Source: Peribacillus frigoritolerans
Lineage (GTDB): Bacteria > Bacillota > Bacilli > Bacillales > Bacillaceae
Assembly (NCBI RefSeq): GCF_004358755.1
Contig: NZ_SMZY01000001.1
Span: 868,001 to 932,000, forward strand
Direction of reading: 5' to 3'
Length of the DNA stretch: 64,000 nt
This document shows positions 18,258 through 26,879 of this stretch, piece after piece (the stretch's first letter is position 1; each line of letters begins with the position of its first letter). Below the pieces are notes generated by a model. It saw only the letters and a program-made list of their open reading frames with translations, did not search any database and had not been told where the DNA came from. The translations under genes were made by a program, and so were the position numbers.

Positions 18258-18671
18258 ATGAATAGTGATTTTACTCTTGCCGTTCATAGTTTAACATTTC
18301 TTGCTTTACAGCATGACCGAATGTCAACAAGTGATGCTATTTCTGATAGTGCTGGTGTCCACCCGGTTCGTATTCGTAAAGTGCTAAGCTTGTTAAAAAA
18401 ACATGGATTTATTCATTCAAAAGAAGGAACAGGCGGCGGGTTTATTTTTGCACTAGATGTAAGTGAAGTGAATCTTTGGGATATATATAAGATTACTTCT
18501 GAAGGTGCCCTTCAGCCTAAATGTCCTGAATCAAATAAGAAATGTATTGTCGGCAAAAACATGCAACATGTCCTTTTTACAATTTTTACAGGTGCAGAAG
18601 AACATTTTGGTACGTTTTTGAAGGCTTATACGATAAAAGAAGTTGTGGACCTAATTAATCAAGAATCATAA
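18258..18671 (+). CDS. Rrf2-family transcriptional regulator
   Basis: A 137-residue Rrf2 regulator. The winged helix-turn-helix (residues 5-65) includes SDSAGVHPVRIRKVLSLLKK and the wing GTGGGFIFA. The C-terminal part has KCPESNKKCIVGKN, a YwnA-like cysteine-containing segment without the three-cysteine cluster of iron-sulfur Rrf2 proteins. A redox or thiol-reactive electrophile effector is therefore plausible but not shown. ATG 18258 follows AAGGAGG. Its promoter carries an operator also seen near the other Rrf2 gene at 35330. Confidence 0.88.
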   Translation: MNSDFTLAVHSLTFLALQHDRMSTSDAISDSAGVHPVRIRKVLSLLKKHGFIHSKEGTGGGFIFALDVSEVNLWDIYKITSEGALQPKCPESNKKCIVGKNMQHVLFTIFTGAEEHFGTFLKAYTIKEVVDLINQES

Positions 18672-18672
18672 G

Positions 18673-18713
18673 TGGCTGCAAAGGATTAATCTTCGCAGAC
18701 TTCTTTTTTTTTG
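18673..18713 (+). terminator. Terminator of the Rrf2 gene
   Basis: GGCTGCAAAG and CTTCGCAGAC pair with G-T pairs allowed, followed by TTCTTTTTTTTT. Confidence 0.65.
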
Positions 18714-18720
18714 ATATAAA

Positions 18721-18739
18721 TGTAATAAAAATAATTACA
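18721..18739. promoter_or_regulatory. Rrf2-type operator before the IDEAL gene
   Basis: TGTAAT-N7-ATTACA is an exact inverted repeat of the same 6-7-6 design as at 18183, 35807 and 35911. Confidence 0.6.
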
Positions 18740-18835
18740 GTTATATACGACTGATCTATCTTCTTATACTTTATCTATAAAAGAGATGGATGTTCATATT
18801 TAAAAATCTAAAATCATGTAAGAAGGTTAAAAAAC

Positions 18836-19183
18836 ATGTCATTAAATAATCATTCCATATTTAAAACAGGTGATTGGATTAAAGGAAATTTACAGGATGG
18901 AGAAATAATCATTGGTTATATCGAAGCACTGGATTTAAAGAATGGAACAGTAAAGGTAACTGTCATTAAAAGTGAAGCTGTTGAAACAATTGGTAAAAAA
19001 ATATCCATTTCAAGTAAACATGTTAAGAGATTGTCGATTTCTAAAGTGGTAAACAAGGAACAAATTCTCTTTCTGATTGATTTGGCATTATCAACTGGTG
19101 ATGAGGACTGGTTTATCGACCTTTCTGCAAAGTTAAACTCAATGAGGAAAAAAGATGCAAGCGGGATTCATCGGGGCAGGTAA
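18836..19183 (+). CDS. IDEAL-domain protein
   Basis: A 115-residue protein. Residues 1-65 look like a small beta domain (KTGDWIKGNLQDGEIIIGY...). Residues 80-103, EQILFLIDLALSTGDEDWF, match the short IDEAL domain found in Bacillus proteins. The last residues (DASGIHRGR) run into the start of a gnd fragment in another frame, so the natural C-terminus may have been replaced when that fragment joined. ATG 18836 follows AAGAAGG. Function unknown; the upstream operator suggests control by an Rrf2 regulator. Confidence 0.65.
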   Translation: MSLNNHSIFKTGDWIKGNLQDGEIIIGYIEALDLKNGTVKVTVIKSEAVETIGKKISISSKHVKRLSISKVVNKEQILFLIDLALSTGDEDWFIDLSAKLNSMRKKDASGIHRGR

Positions 19184-19253
19184 AATGGGTATTAAATGCT
19201 GGAGAAGCAGGCAGCGGTCATTTCTTAAAAATGATCCACAATGGAATAGTATT
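19154..19253 (+). pseudogene. gnd: gnd stub with internal deletion
   Basis: ATG 19154 gives MQAGFIGAGKMGIK, like the start of Gnd (GLIGLGKMG). The sequence then jumps to [17 protein letters not shown] in a different frame, which is Gnd near residue 165-180. About 150 codons between the two are missing and nothing follows. It is a remnant of the second formaldehyde module. Confidence 0.75.
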
Positions 19254-19263
19254 CTGTAGGAAT

Positions 19264-19296
19264 CCAAGGCTTTATAAATAAGCCTTGGTTCTTCTC
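19264..19296 (+). terminator. Terminator after the gnd stub
   Basis: CCAAGGCTT (19264-19272) pairs with AAGCCTTGG (19280-19288), followed by TTCTTCTCT. The remaining bases up to 19463 show no further feature. Confidence 0.7.
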
Positions 19297-19463
19297 TAAT
19301 AAGGACTAAACCCCAGTGTTTTTCACATTTAAATCAGTGAATTGCTTCATCCAAATTTCCACATAAATTCATCAATTCTAGAACATGATTTTATTTTAAT
19401 TGACCACTAAAATGGTTCTAGTTAATATATATGTAATTTCCCACTGAATGGAGGGGTAAAAGA

Positions 19464-21011
19464 TTGAGGCTGTTATTAATTGAAGATGAGCCAGATTCCT
19501 TAATGGGAATGAAAAAGGCTATTGATTCTCAAAATGTTGAAGTAGAATTGCATACTTCAAATAATGCGGAAGATGCAAGAGAGGTGATTTTTAAACATTA
19601 TCCTGAACTAATTATTACTGATATTATGCTTCCTGGTATATCTGGTCTTGATTTAGTTGAAGAGGTTGTAAATAGTGACTACCAGCCAAAGGTCATAATT
19701 GTAAGCGGTTTCGATGATTTTGATTATGCACGGAGAAGTATACGGTTCGGTGCTGTTGATTATTTATTAAAACCATATAGCACTAAGGAGTTTACAGAAA
19801 AAGTAAACAGGACTCTTTCAATGATAAAAGAGGAAAAAGAACACCTTCAGTATACTGAGCAGCAGAAGTCATTTGAAGAGATGGGAACACGTTCTATGAG
19901 GGATAGCTATTTAGTGGAATTTTGTTTAAAAAGAACACCTCTTGAGGAACATCTCTACCATAGACTGTGTTTATGGAATCTTGATTGGATAGCGAATAAA
20001 TCCTTCTCACTCCTTATTTTTGATGTAAAGGGCTATCCTGACGGGAAACCTTTTACAGAAGAAAATCACTTAAATACTTTTGTGATAGGAAATATTATGC
20101 AAGATGTTATCCGAGATCACATGCACTCACTCCTTTTTAAAGACCCTAAAAATAGATGGGTATTATTAACAAGTATTGAAGATCCTGAGAAAATAGCTAG
20201 GTCCATTCACAAAACGGTAAAGGAATATCAAAATATCGTGTTAGCAATAGGCATTAGCACAAAAGTATCGTCATTTGAGGAGATGCATGCAGCTTACAGC
20301 TCTACACTAAAAGAATTTCAAATAAGCTCTTTAACGAATCGAAAGGACTTTGCAAAAACTGATCATCTGATGTCTACAGATCTTACCGCTGCCAGCCATT
20401 TAGCATCATTAGTAATAAATAGGGATGAAGATAGCATTCGCCAAGTGTTAAAGGTTTTCTTTCAACAGGTCATATTACTTGATGGTCTTTCATCAAGAGA
20501 CGATATCACACGAAAAACATTAAATTACTTGTCACAAATCCTTGCAAGTATAAGTGAACAAACCTCAAAGGAGCTTAAAGATATTCCAATGAGTGTTTGG
20601 GAAAAGGTTGATGAATGTTCCACATTAGAAGAATATGAAGAGGTTTTATCTGAGTATTTAACGAGTGTGGGTCATGAGGTTTCAACACATGCTGCCAATT
20701 CAATCATTGAAAGAGCCATTCAAATGATTCATGCTAGTTACATGGAGGATTTGAGCTTGCAAATAATCGCAGACAAGCTATCCTTACATCCAGTTTGGCT
20801 AAGTCAGTTGTTTAAAAAAGAAACGGGACAAACATATATGGATTTTTTAACAGAGACGAGGATTAACAAAGCGAAAACACTCCTAAGAGAAACAAGTATG
20901 AAAGTATATGAGATTGCGGAATCTGTAGGCTATCATAATCTACAGCATTTCGGTACTATTTTTAAAAAAAGAACAAGTCAAACACCCAAAGAGTATAGGT
21001 ACGGAAAATGA
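19464..21011 (+). CDS. YesN-like AraC-type response regulator
   Basis: Cytoplasmic output partner of the kinase encoded next. The receiver domain covers residues 1-120, with the acidic pocket EDE at 7-9 and the phospho-acceptor D53 in ITDIMLPG. A helical middle region follows. The C-terminal AraC double helix-turn-helix (about residues 410-513) includes LSLHPVWLSQLFKKETGQT and AESVGYHNLQHFGTIFKKR. TTG 19464 follows GGAGGGG. Its stop overlaps the kinase start (ATGA), so translation is coupled. It probably activates the sugar genes of this island. Confidence 0.92.
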   Translation: MRLLLIEDEPDSLMGMKKAIDSQNVEVELHTSNNAEDAREVIFKHYPELIITDIMLPGISGLDLVEEVVNSDYQPKVIIVSGFDDFDYARRSIRFGAVDYLLKPYSTKEFTEKVNRTLSMIKEEKEHLQYTEQQKSFEEMGTRSMRDSYLVEFCLKRTPLEEHLYHRLCLWNLDWIANKSFSLLIFDVKGYPDGKPFTEENHLNTFVIGNIMQDVIRDHMHSLLFKDPKNRWVLLTSIEDPEKIARSIHKTVKEYQNIVLAIGISTKVSSFEEMHAAYSSTLKEFQISSLTNRKDFAKTDHLMSTDLTAASHLASLVINRDEDSIRQVLKVFFQQVILLDGLSSRDDITRKTLNYLSQILASISEQTSKELKDIPMSVWEKVDECSTLEEYEEVLSEYLTSVGHEVSTHAANSIIERAIQMIHASYMEDLSLQIIADKLSLHPVWLSQLFKKETGQTYMDFLTETRINKAKTLLRETSMKVYEIAESVGYHNLQHFGTIFKKRTSQTPKEYRYGK

Positions 21012-22708
21012 AATTTAGAAGGGTGAAAATAGAAGATAATTTATTTAACAAAATGTTTGTCTTTATTGCCTTATCCATCATTATTCCGTTAGCAATGTTA
21101 GGTTATTTATCATATGATCGATCTAAGTCTCAATTAGAAACGGTTACCTCTAAGCTTCTCCAAGACAATATAGAATTAAATAAAAAACAGGTTAATCGTT
21201 TATTAAAGGATGCAGAAGTTGAATCAGAAAAAATGGTGACATCTATCCAGTTACAGAAGCTATTGCAAAGTCATCCGCCAAGATCTTATGAAGAAGAAAA
21301 AGTTTTTATCGATCGGATCAGTCAACTTATTGCCCAGTTAAAAGGGACGTACGGAGTATATGTCTTACCAAAACAAATGAAGTATTATCCAAATTATTTG
21401 GAGCTAATAAATGGAAATGATTTTAAGCCAAGTACGGAATTGATGTTAAAAGCCTTTGATTTGAAAGAAAAAGGGGTTTGGTACCATTATTGGGATGAAT
21501 CTTCAAAGAAGCCAGTTCTTACTTATATAAGAGCGGTTCGTTCATCCTATTATTACGAACCACTTGGTGTGATTGTTTTAAAAATTCCTGATTCATTTGT
21601 TCGAGAGGAATTAACCTTCCCTTCTTCTTTTAAAAACTATAAAACATTAATTGTTGATCAAGATAATAACATTATTTCAAATGAAAACTCAATGCTTTAT
21701 AATGAAAAATTTGTACCAGAAGAGGATTGGAATACAGCTGAAACTCAATTAAATAAACAGGGATGGAAACTAATCACTGCCCTGCCAAACAAAGAGATTA
21801 CTGGAAATATTGAACAAATAAAAAACTTTACTTTGTGGATTGTAATGATCAGTATATTCATTATTTCGACCTATCTTGTTATTATTGTTCGTAATTTTAC
21901 ATTACCCATTAAGGATCTCGTTTCACATATGGAAAAAGTACGAAGTGGAGTATTGAAGCATTTCAAAATGGAAAGGTCCAGAAAAGATGAGATTGGTCAG
22001 CTTGTAGGCGGGTTTAACCAAATGATTACTGGAATGTCTGAACTTATTGTACAAACAAAAAAGATGGAATCAGATAAGCGGAATTTTGAGCTTCAAACAT
22101 TACATCATCAAATAAATCCACATTTTTTCTATAATACATTAGATGCAATTAAGTGGAGAGCAGAAAAGGCAGATGAAAAAAATATTGCACTAATGGTAAC
22201 GAAATTAGCTAACTTACTTCGATTCAGTTTAAATAATAATAACGAGTGGACAACGGTTGAAAGAGAAATTGAACATGCTAAGAATTATTTAGACATTGTA
22301 AAGCTAAGAAGTAATCGTTCATTTAAGGTATTTGTTCAGGTAGATCCAACGATTTTAAAATTAAAAGTAATTAAGTTAATCCTTCAGCCAATTGTAGAAA
22401 ATTGTATTAAGCATGGAATTAGTAACTTGCCAGAAGGTAAGGGGAAAATTCTGTTAACAGTTAAACGCATTGAACAGGACATCATCTTTATGATTGAAGA
22501 TAATGGACCAGGATTGGATAGTAACAAATCGGACAAAAAAAATTCAAATCATGTGCATCATGGAATTGGATTAGTAAATGTTCATAAACGACTATCACTA
22601 CATTTTGGAACTGAGTATGGAATAAAAGTTGATGAAGAGCATCATGGAGGCTTTAGAGTGATCGTGCGGCATCCAGTACATGAGGAAGCAAAGGGGGGAG
22701 ATACTTGA
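21008..22708 (+). CDS. YesM-like sensor histidine kinase
   Basis: A membrane kinase of the LytS/YesM class. It has a helix at about residues 15-36, an extracellular sensor domain (about 40-270), a second helix near 277-297 and a HAMP segment. The His_kinase motif LHHQINPHFFYNTLDAIKW carries the phosphorylated histidine at about 366-367. The ATPase N box is IVENCIKHGI and the G boxes are EDNGPGLD and GIGLVNVHKRL. 566 residues is typical. It overlaps both neighbours and forms one operon with the regulator and a sugar-binding lipoprotein. Confidence 0.92.
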   Translation: MKFRRVKIEDNLFNKMFVFIALSIIIPLAMLGYLSYDRSKSQLETVTSKLLQDNIELNKKQVNRLLKDAEVESEKMVTSIQLQKLLQSHPPRSYEEEKVFIDRISQLIAQLKGTYGVYVLPKQMKYYPNYLELINGNDFKPSTELMLKAFDLKEKGVWYHYWDESSKKPVLTYIRAVRSSYYYEPLGVIVLKIPDSFVREELTFPSSFKNYKTLIVDQDNNIISNENSMLYNEKFVPEEDWNTAETQLNKQGWKLITALPNKEITGNIEQIKNFTLWIVMISIFIISTYLVIIVRNFTLPIKDLVSHMEKVRSGVLKHFKMERSRKDEIGQLVGGFNQMITGMSELIVQTKKMESDKRNFELQTLHHQINPHFFYNTLDAIKWRAEKADEKNIALMVTKLANLLRFSLNNNNEWTTVEREIEHAKNYLDIVKLRSNRSFKVFVQVDPTILKLKVIKLILQPIVENCIKHGISNLPEGKGKILLTVKRIEQDIIFMIEDNGPGLDSNKSDKKNSNHVHHGIGLVNVHKRLSLHFGTEYGIKVDEEHHGGFRVIVRHPVHEEAKGGDT

Positions 22709-24090
22709 CTAAGCATTATACTCTCTTGATTTTTATTATTGTGAATTCTATTATTTTAACCGCTTGCAGTCAACAATTAAGAAAGCAAGAAGAGGCTATA
22801 GAAGAAAATAAAGAAGTCGAAGTGAAAGAACAGATATCCTTAAATGGTGTTTTTCTTAATACGACATGGGGAGAGGTAACTCAAAAGTTAGCGGAAGAAT
22901 ATGAGAACGAAACAGGAGTTTCTGTCAATATCGAGTTAGTTGGGCGTGACATGATTTTTCAAAAATTAGCTCTTTCGATCGCTGGTCATGCTAATTATGA
23001 CCTTTTTAATGTTGATTACAACTGGGTGCCGGAACTAGTCTCTACAAATAGCTTACTGCCCTTAGAAACATATATAGAAAAAAACAAAGTAGATACGGAA
23101 GATTTTTTGCCAAGAGCACTAGCTCTTACACAATGGAATGGAGAAAACGGTGGATATGGTGAGGGCGGCAATATCTATGGATTGCCACAGACGATACACC
23201 CTCATATCCTTTGGTACCGATCCGATTTATTTGAGGATGAAAAACTGAAATCAGAGTTTAAAGAGATATATGGGTATGACTTATCTCCACCCAAAAAAAT
23301 GCAGCAATTTCGTGATATGGCTAAATTTTTTAATGGAAAAATGGTGAACGGGAAAAAGATTTATGGCTGGGCTGGACAAGCTAGTGAAGGGTTCGGCAAT
23401 GTGCATACATGGTTAACATTTGTCTATTCTAACGGAGGAGATGTCATTGATTGGAATAAGATGACCTCATCATTAACAACTCCAGAAGTTATAGAGGCGA
23501 CAAAAACGTGGATTGACCTGCTGCAATTCTCTCCTCCAGGTATAAATGATTATACCTTTTCAGAAGTATCAGCTGATGCTTCTGAAGGAAACGTTGCAAT
23601 GGCTATTCACTGGTCTTGGGCAGCTTACAAGGTAGACGATCGTGCCTATTCTAGTACTGTTGGCCAATGGGAATTTGTCCAAACGCCTGCAATGAAAGCA
23701 TCTGTTCCACATCTTGCTGGCTGGTCAATTGTTATTCCTAGAACGTCAAAGTATCCAGAAGAAGCGTTTAAATTTATGGTTTGGTTAGAAAGTAAACAAA
23801 ATGATGTCAGACAAGCTCAGATGGGTGGGGGAGATCCAGTCCGATTCTCTTCCTATTTAGTTCCAACTCTTAAGCAAGTGGAAGTTGCGGGTACTGATGT
23901 TAAGAAATTTCGCCGATATGAAGCAGTAAATGAAGCAATGAAGACGGCAAAAGCCCGTCCATTTTTCCCGCAGGAAGAACAATGGGAGAGTGTTGTAACC
24001 GGTTATTTACACGATGCCCAACTTGGGGAAATGTCAGTTGAAGAAGCTTTAACGAAGGCTGATGAAGCTGTAAATAATTTGTTGAGATAA
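22705..24090 (+). CDS. Sugar-binding lipoprotein coupled to the YesMN-like system
   Basis: A family 1 (MalE-type) extracellular solute-binding protein of 461 residues. A signal peptide and lipobox ILTAC at residues 17-21 anchor it outside the membrane. It starts at TTG 22705, overlapping the kinase stop. No MalF/MalG-type permease is in the window; the nearby transporter is of the ribose type with its own binding proteins. The protein therefore more likely presents sugar to the kinase, as in three-component sugar sensors such as AraPST of Geobacillus, than to a transporter. Ligand unknown. Confidence 0.85.
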   Translation: MTKHYTLLIFIIVNSIILTACSQQLRKQEEAIEENKEVEVKEQISLNGVFLNTTWGEVTQKLAEEYENETGVSVNIELVGRDMIFQKLALSIAGHANYDLFNVDYNWVPELVSTNSLLPLETYIEKNKVDTEDFLPRALALTQWNGENGGYGEGGNIYGLPQTIHPHILWYRSDLFEDEKLKSEFKEIYGYDLSPPKKMQQFRDMAKFFNGKMVNGKKIYGWAGQASEGFGNVHTWLTFVYSNGGDVIDWNKMTSSLTTPEVIEATKTWIDLLQFSPPGINDYTFSEVSADASEGNVAMAIHWSWAAYKVDDRAYSSTVGQWEFVQTPAMKASVPHLAGWSIVIPRTSKYPEEAFKFMVWLESKQNDVRQAQMGGGDPVRFSSYLVPTLKQVEVAGTDVKKFRRYEAVNEAMKTAKARPFFPQEEQWESVVTGYLHDAQLGEMSVEEALTKADEAVNNLLR

Positions 24091-24107
24091 CTAAAATATT
24101 TCCTTGA

Positions 24108-24132
24108 CCCTCAGATCTCTGAGGGGTTTTTG
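24108..24132 (+). terminator. Terminator of the sensor operon
   Basis: CCCTCAG and CTGAGGG form the stem, followed by GTTTTTGTTG. Confidence 0.85.
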
Positions 24133-24285
24133 TTGTTTCAAACCTATCATTTCCAACCGAGAAAGTTAAACACTACACTAAAAATGCATGGTGAAAAATT
24201 AATTTAACCATGTATTTTCAATTTTCAATAACCGGTAAGATATAACTAAGAAGTAAACAAGCAATACTTGTCTTCAATACAAAAA

Positions 24286-24299
24286 TGATTGCGTTTACA
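24286..24299. promoter_or_regulatory. Weak LacI-type half-operator before the lacI-like gene
   Basis: TGATTGCGTTTACA keeps one good half of the TGTAATCGATTACA sites seen downstream of the regulator. Autoregulation is possible but this site is weak. Confidence 0.35.
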
Positions 24300-24337
24300 A
24301 TTTCACATTAATAAGTTAATAGAAAAGAGAGTCTTAG

Positions 24338-25351
24338 ATGGTTAGAATCGTAGATGTTGCAAAGAAGGCAAATGTTTCTACTGCTACAGTCTCTAGAGTC
24401 ATAAGTAAGCCGGATACTGTAAGAGAGGAAACAATTAACAAGGTATTAAGAGCCATAAAAGAATTAAACTACCATCCAAATGTTTTAGCTCGTCAGCTAA
24501 GGACATCAGAAACAAAAACAGTGATTGTAGTGATTCCAGATATATCTAATCCTTTCTTTTCAAAGGTTCTTCGAGGAATAGAAAATCTTGCATCAGCTAA
24601 TGGATATCAAGTTTTACTTGGTGATGCTGGGAATGATAGTGAACAGGAAAGTCGGTATTTAGATATGCTCCGTCAGAAAAAAGCAGACGGTATGATCTTA
24701 TTAACAGCAAAGATGAAAGCAGAGATTGTCGAAGAAATGGCAAATGAATTTCCTGTAGTACTTGCCTGTGAATATATTGAAGGCTCTTCTATTCCAACCA
24801 TTTCAATTGACAATGTCAGCAGTGCAAGAAAGGCAACAGACTATTTAATTCAGTTAGGACACCGAAGAATAGGAACTATTTCTGGGCCGCTTGATAGTGT
24901 ATTAGGACAAGATCGATTAAAGGGTTTTTACCAGGCGATGGCAAGGCATAGCTTATCAATAGATCCAGTACTAGTACAAGAAGGTCATTTTAATTATGAA
25001 AGCGGATTTAATTTAATGAAGAAGTTTGTAGCGCTCAATAGAATGCCAACCGGAGTATTTGCAGCGAATGATGAAATGGCTTTGGGTGCCATTAGAGCCA
25101 TAAGAACAATGAACCTTAGAGTACCTGAGGACATCTCGGTTATTGGATTCGATGATATTCATTTTTCGTCTATTTTCGAGCCTGCTTTGACCACAATCTC
25201 ACAACCAGCTTTTGAAATAGGTTCTAAAGCGATGGAACTATTAATCATGCTAATGGATAAAATGAAAATCGAGAAAAATCAATATATTTTAGATGACAGT
25301 CTTGTCATAAGAGAATCGTGCTCAAAGATCAATAAATCCTTACACCCTTAA
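24338..25351 (+). CDS. LacI-family repressor of the sugar operon
   Basis: A 337-residue LacI/GalR protein. The helix-turn-helix is at residues 4-24 (IVDVAKKANVSTATVSRVIS), the hinge helix is NVLARQLRTSETKT, and a periplasmic-binding-protein-like effector domain follows (IPDISNPFFSKVLRGIE). It lies directly before the ABC transporter operon in the same direction, and three palindromes suitable for a LacI protein lie between them. It probably represses the transporter and catabolic genes until the sugar arrives. The effector is unknown. Confidence 0.9.
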   Translation: MVRIVDVAKKANVSTATVSRVISKPDTVREETINKVLRAIKELNYHPNVLARQLRTSETKTVIVVIPDISNPFFSKVLRGIENLASANGYQVLLGDAGNDSEQESRYLDMLRQKKADGMILLTAKMKAEIVEEMANEFPVVLACEYIEGSSIPTISIDNVSSARKATDYLIQLGHRRIGTISGPLDSVLGQDRLKGFYQAMARHSLSIDPVLVQEGHFNYESGFNLMKKFVALNRMPTGVFAANDEMALGAIRAIRTMNLRVPEDISVIGFDDIHFSSIFEPALTTISQPAFEIGSKAMELLIMLMDKMKIEKNQYILDDSLVIRESCSKINKSLHP

Positions 25352-25365
25352 TGTAATCGATTACA
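25351..25365. promoter_or_regulatory. LacI-type operator 1 (also fits a cre site)
   Basis: ATGTAATCGATTACA contains the perfect palindrome TGTAATCGATTACA just after the lacI-like stop codon. It also fits the CcpA consensus WTGNAANCGNWNNCW, so either regulator could use it. Confidence 0.6.
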
Positions 25366-25432
25366 AATACCAGTTCACTCATAACTTTTAAACTCAGTAA
25401 AAAGGGATGAAAAGTCTGTTTTTATAAAGAAA

Positions 25433-25447
25433 ATGTAATGGATTACA
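25433..25447. promoter_or_regulatory. LacI-type operator 2
   Basis: ATGTAATGGATTACA repeats the palindrome with one central change (GG for CG) that breaks the cre match. This favours the local LacI protein as the common ligand of the three sites. Confidence 0.6.
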
Positions 25448-25528
25448 AAATTAAGAAAAAAATTAGATTTCATTCATTTTCTCTATAAGTTAAGAAGCGC
25501 TAAAATATAGCTTCGAATTGCGGTTTAT

Positions 25529-25543
25529 TTGTAAACGATTACA
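25529..25543. promoter_or_regulatory. LacI-type operator 3 (also fits a cre site)
   Basis: TTGTAAACGATTACA is the third copy, about 100 bases before the binding-protein gene. The roughly 80-95-base spacing between the three sites would allow repression loops. Confidence 0.6.
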
Positions 25544-25641
25544 AACTTCTGCCAAAAGAACTTTAAAGGAGGTGGTTGTAAAAAAACGTTAGTTGTACCA
25601 TACAAAAGATTAAACTGCATGAAAAATTTGGGGTTAATGAA

Positions 25642-26807
25642 ATGAAAAAGAATTTATTACTTTCCGTATTATTGCTACTAGTTTTTAGCGTGATAATCGG
25701 ATGTGGAAATAAGGAAGAAGCGCAGACAACGGAAGAAAGCACAGAAAAAAATGAAAACTACCTCTCTGAATCAGGTCCACTAACAATAAATCCTGAGATT
25801 CCAGATATAGAAGTTCTAGATAAAGGACCAAATGGAGAACAAGCCGTTTCTGCAAAGTCTTTGCAGTTAACCGAAGAAGAGCTTCAAAAAATTAAGGATG
25901 GTAATTATAAAGCAGCCATTGTTATGCACTATTCAGGTACAGATTATATGAATGCGGCAGTTGGAGCGATGCAAGATACATTTGAAAAGATGGGAATTGA
26001 AGTTGTAGCTGTAACAGATGCACAATTTAAGGCTGAGAAACAAGTAAACGATATTGAAACAGTTTTAGCGAAAGATCCAGATATCATGATTTCTGTTCCT
26101 GTTGATGCAGTATCAACTGCACCAGCTTATAAAAAAGCAGTAGAACAAGCCGTTAAGCTAGTTTTCATGGATGGAGCAGCAGAAGGTCTTGAAGCAGAGA
26201 AGGATTACATCAGTATTGTTTCAGGTGACAACTATGGAAACGGTGCTCTAGCAGCGGACATTATGGCAGAAAAAATTGGTGGTAAAGGGAAAGTTGGTAT
26301 CGTTTATCACGATGTTAACTTCTTTGTAACCAAAAATCGATCAGATGCATTTGAAGCAACAATCAAAGAGAAATACCCTGACATTGAAATCGTGGCACAA
26401 GGTGGAATAACGGACCCGAATAAAGGAGAAGAAGTTGCTTCAACGATGCTGACAAGAAACCCAGACATCGACGGTATTTTCGCTCCTTGGGATATACCAG
26501 CTGAGGGTGTTATGGCAGCGGCTCGTACAGCAGGAAGAGATGACTTAGTTGTGACAACAGTTGATTTAGGTACAAATGTAGCGATTTCAATCGCATCTGA
26601 TGGAATCGTTCTGGACTAGGTGCTCAATTACCTTATGATCAAGGTGTAGCACAAGCCATTCTTTCAGGATATGCCCTATTAAGTAAAGAAGCTCCGCCTT
26701 ATGTTGCTTCTCCTGCTATCGAAGTAACAAAAGAAAATGTTCTTGATGCCTGGAAATTAATTTATGGAGCGGAAGCTCCTTCTTCAGTGCAAGATGCATG
26801 GAAATAA
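25642..26807 (+). pseudogene. Ribose-type sugar-binding lipoprotein, frameshifted
   Basis: A signal peptide with lipobox VIIGC (about residue 21) is followed by a substrate-binding domain closely similar to the intact protein at 32702. The frame ends at 26619 after SIASDGIVLD. The missing tail continues in another frame, from LGAQLPYDQG to a stop at 26807. Alignment with the paralogue (SDGMIKGLGAQLPY) shows that one base is missing near 26610. The first 325 residues would be made without the C-terminal part of the sugar-binding fold. A sequencing error is the alternative explanation. Confidence 0.82.
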
Positions 26808-26879
26808 CAGATTAGTAACAAGTGTATAGAGACTATCAATTTCTTATAGCCTCTATAACCAAAGGAAGGTGAACAAACA

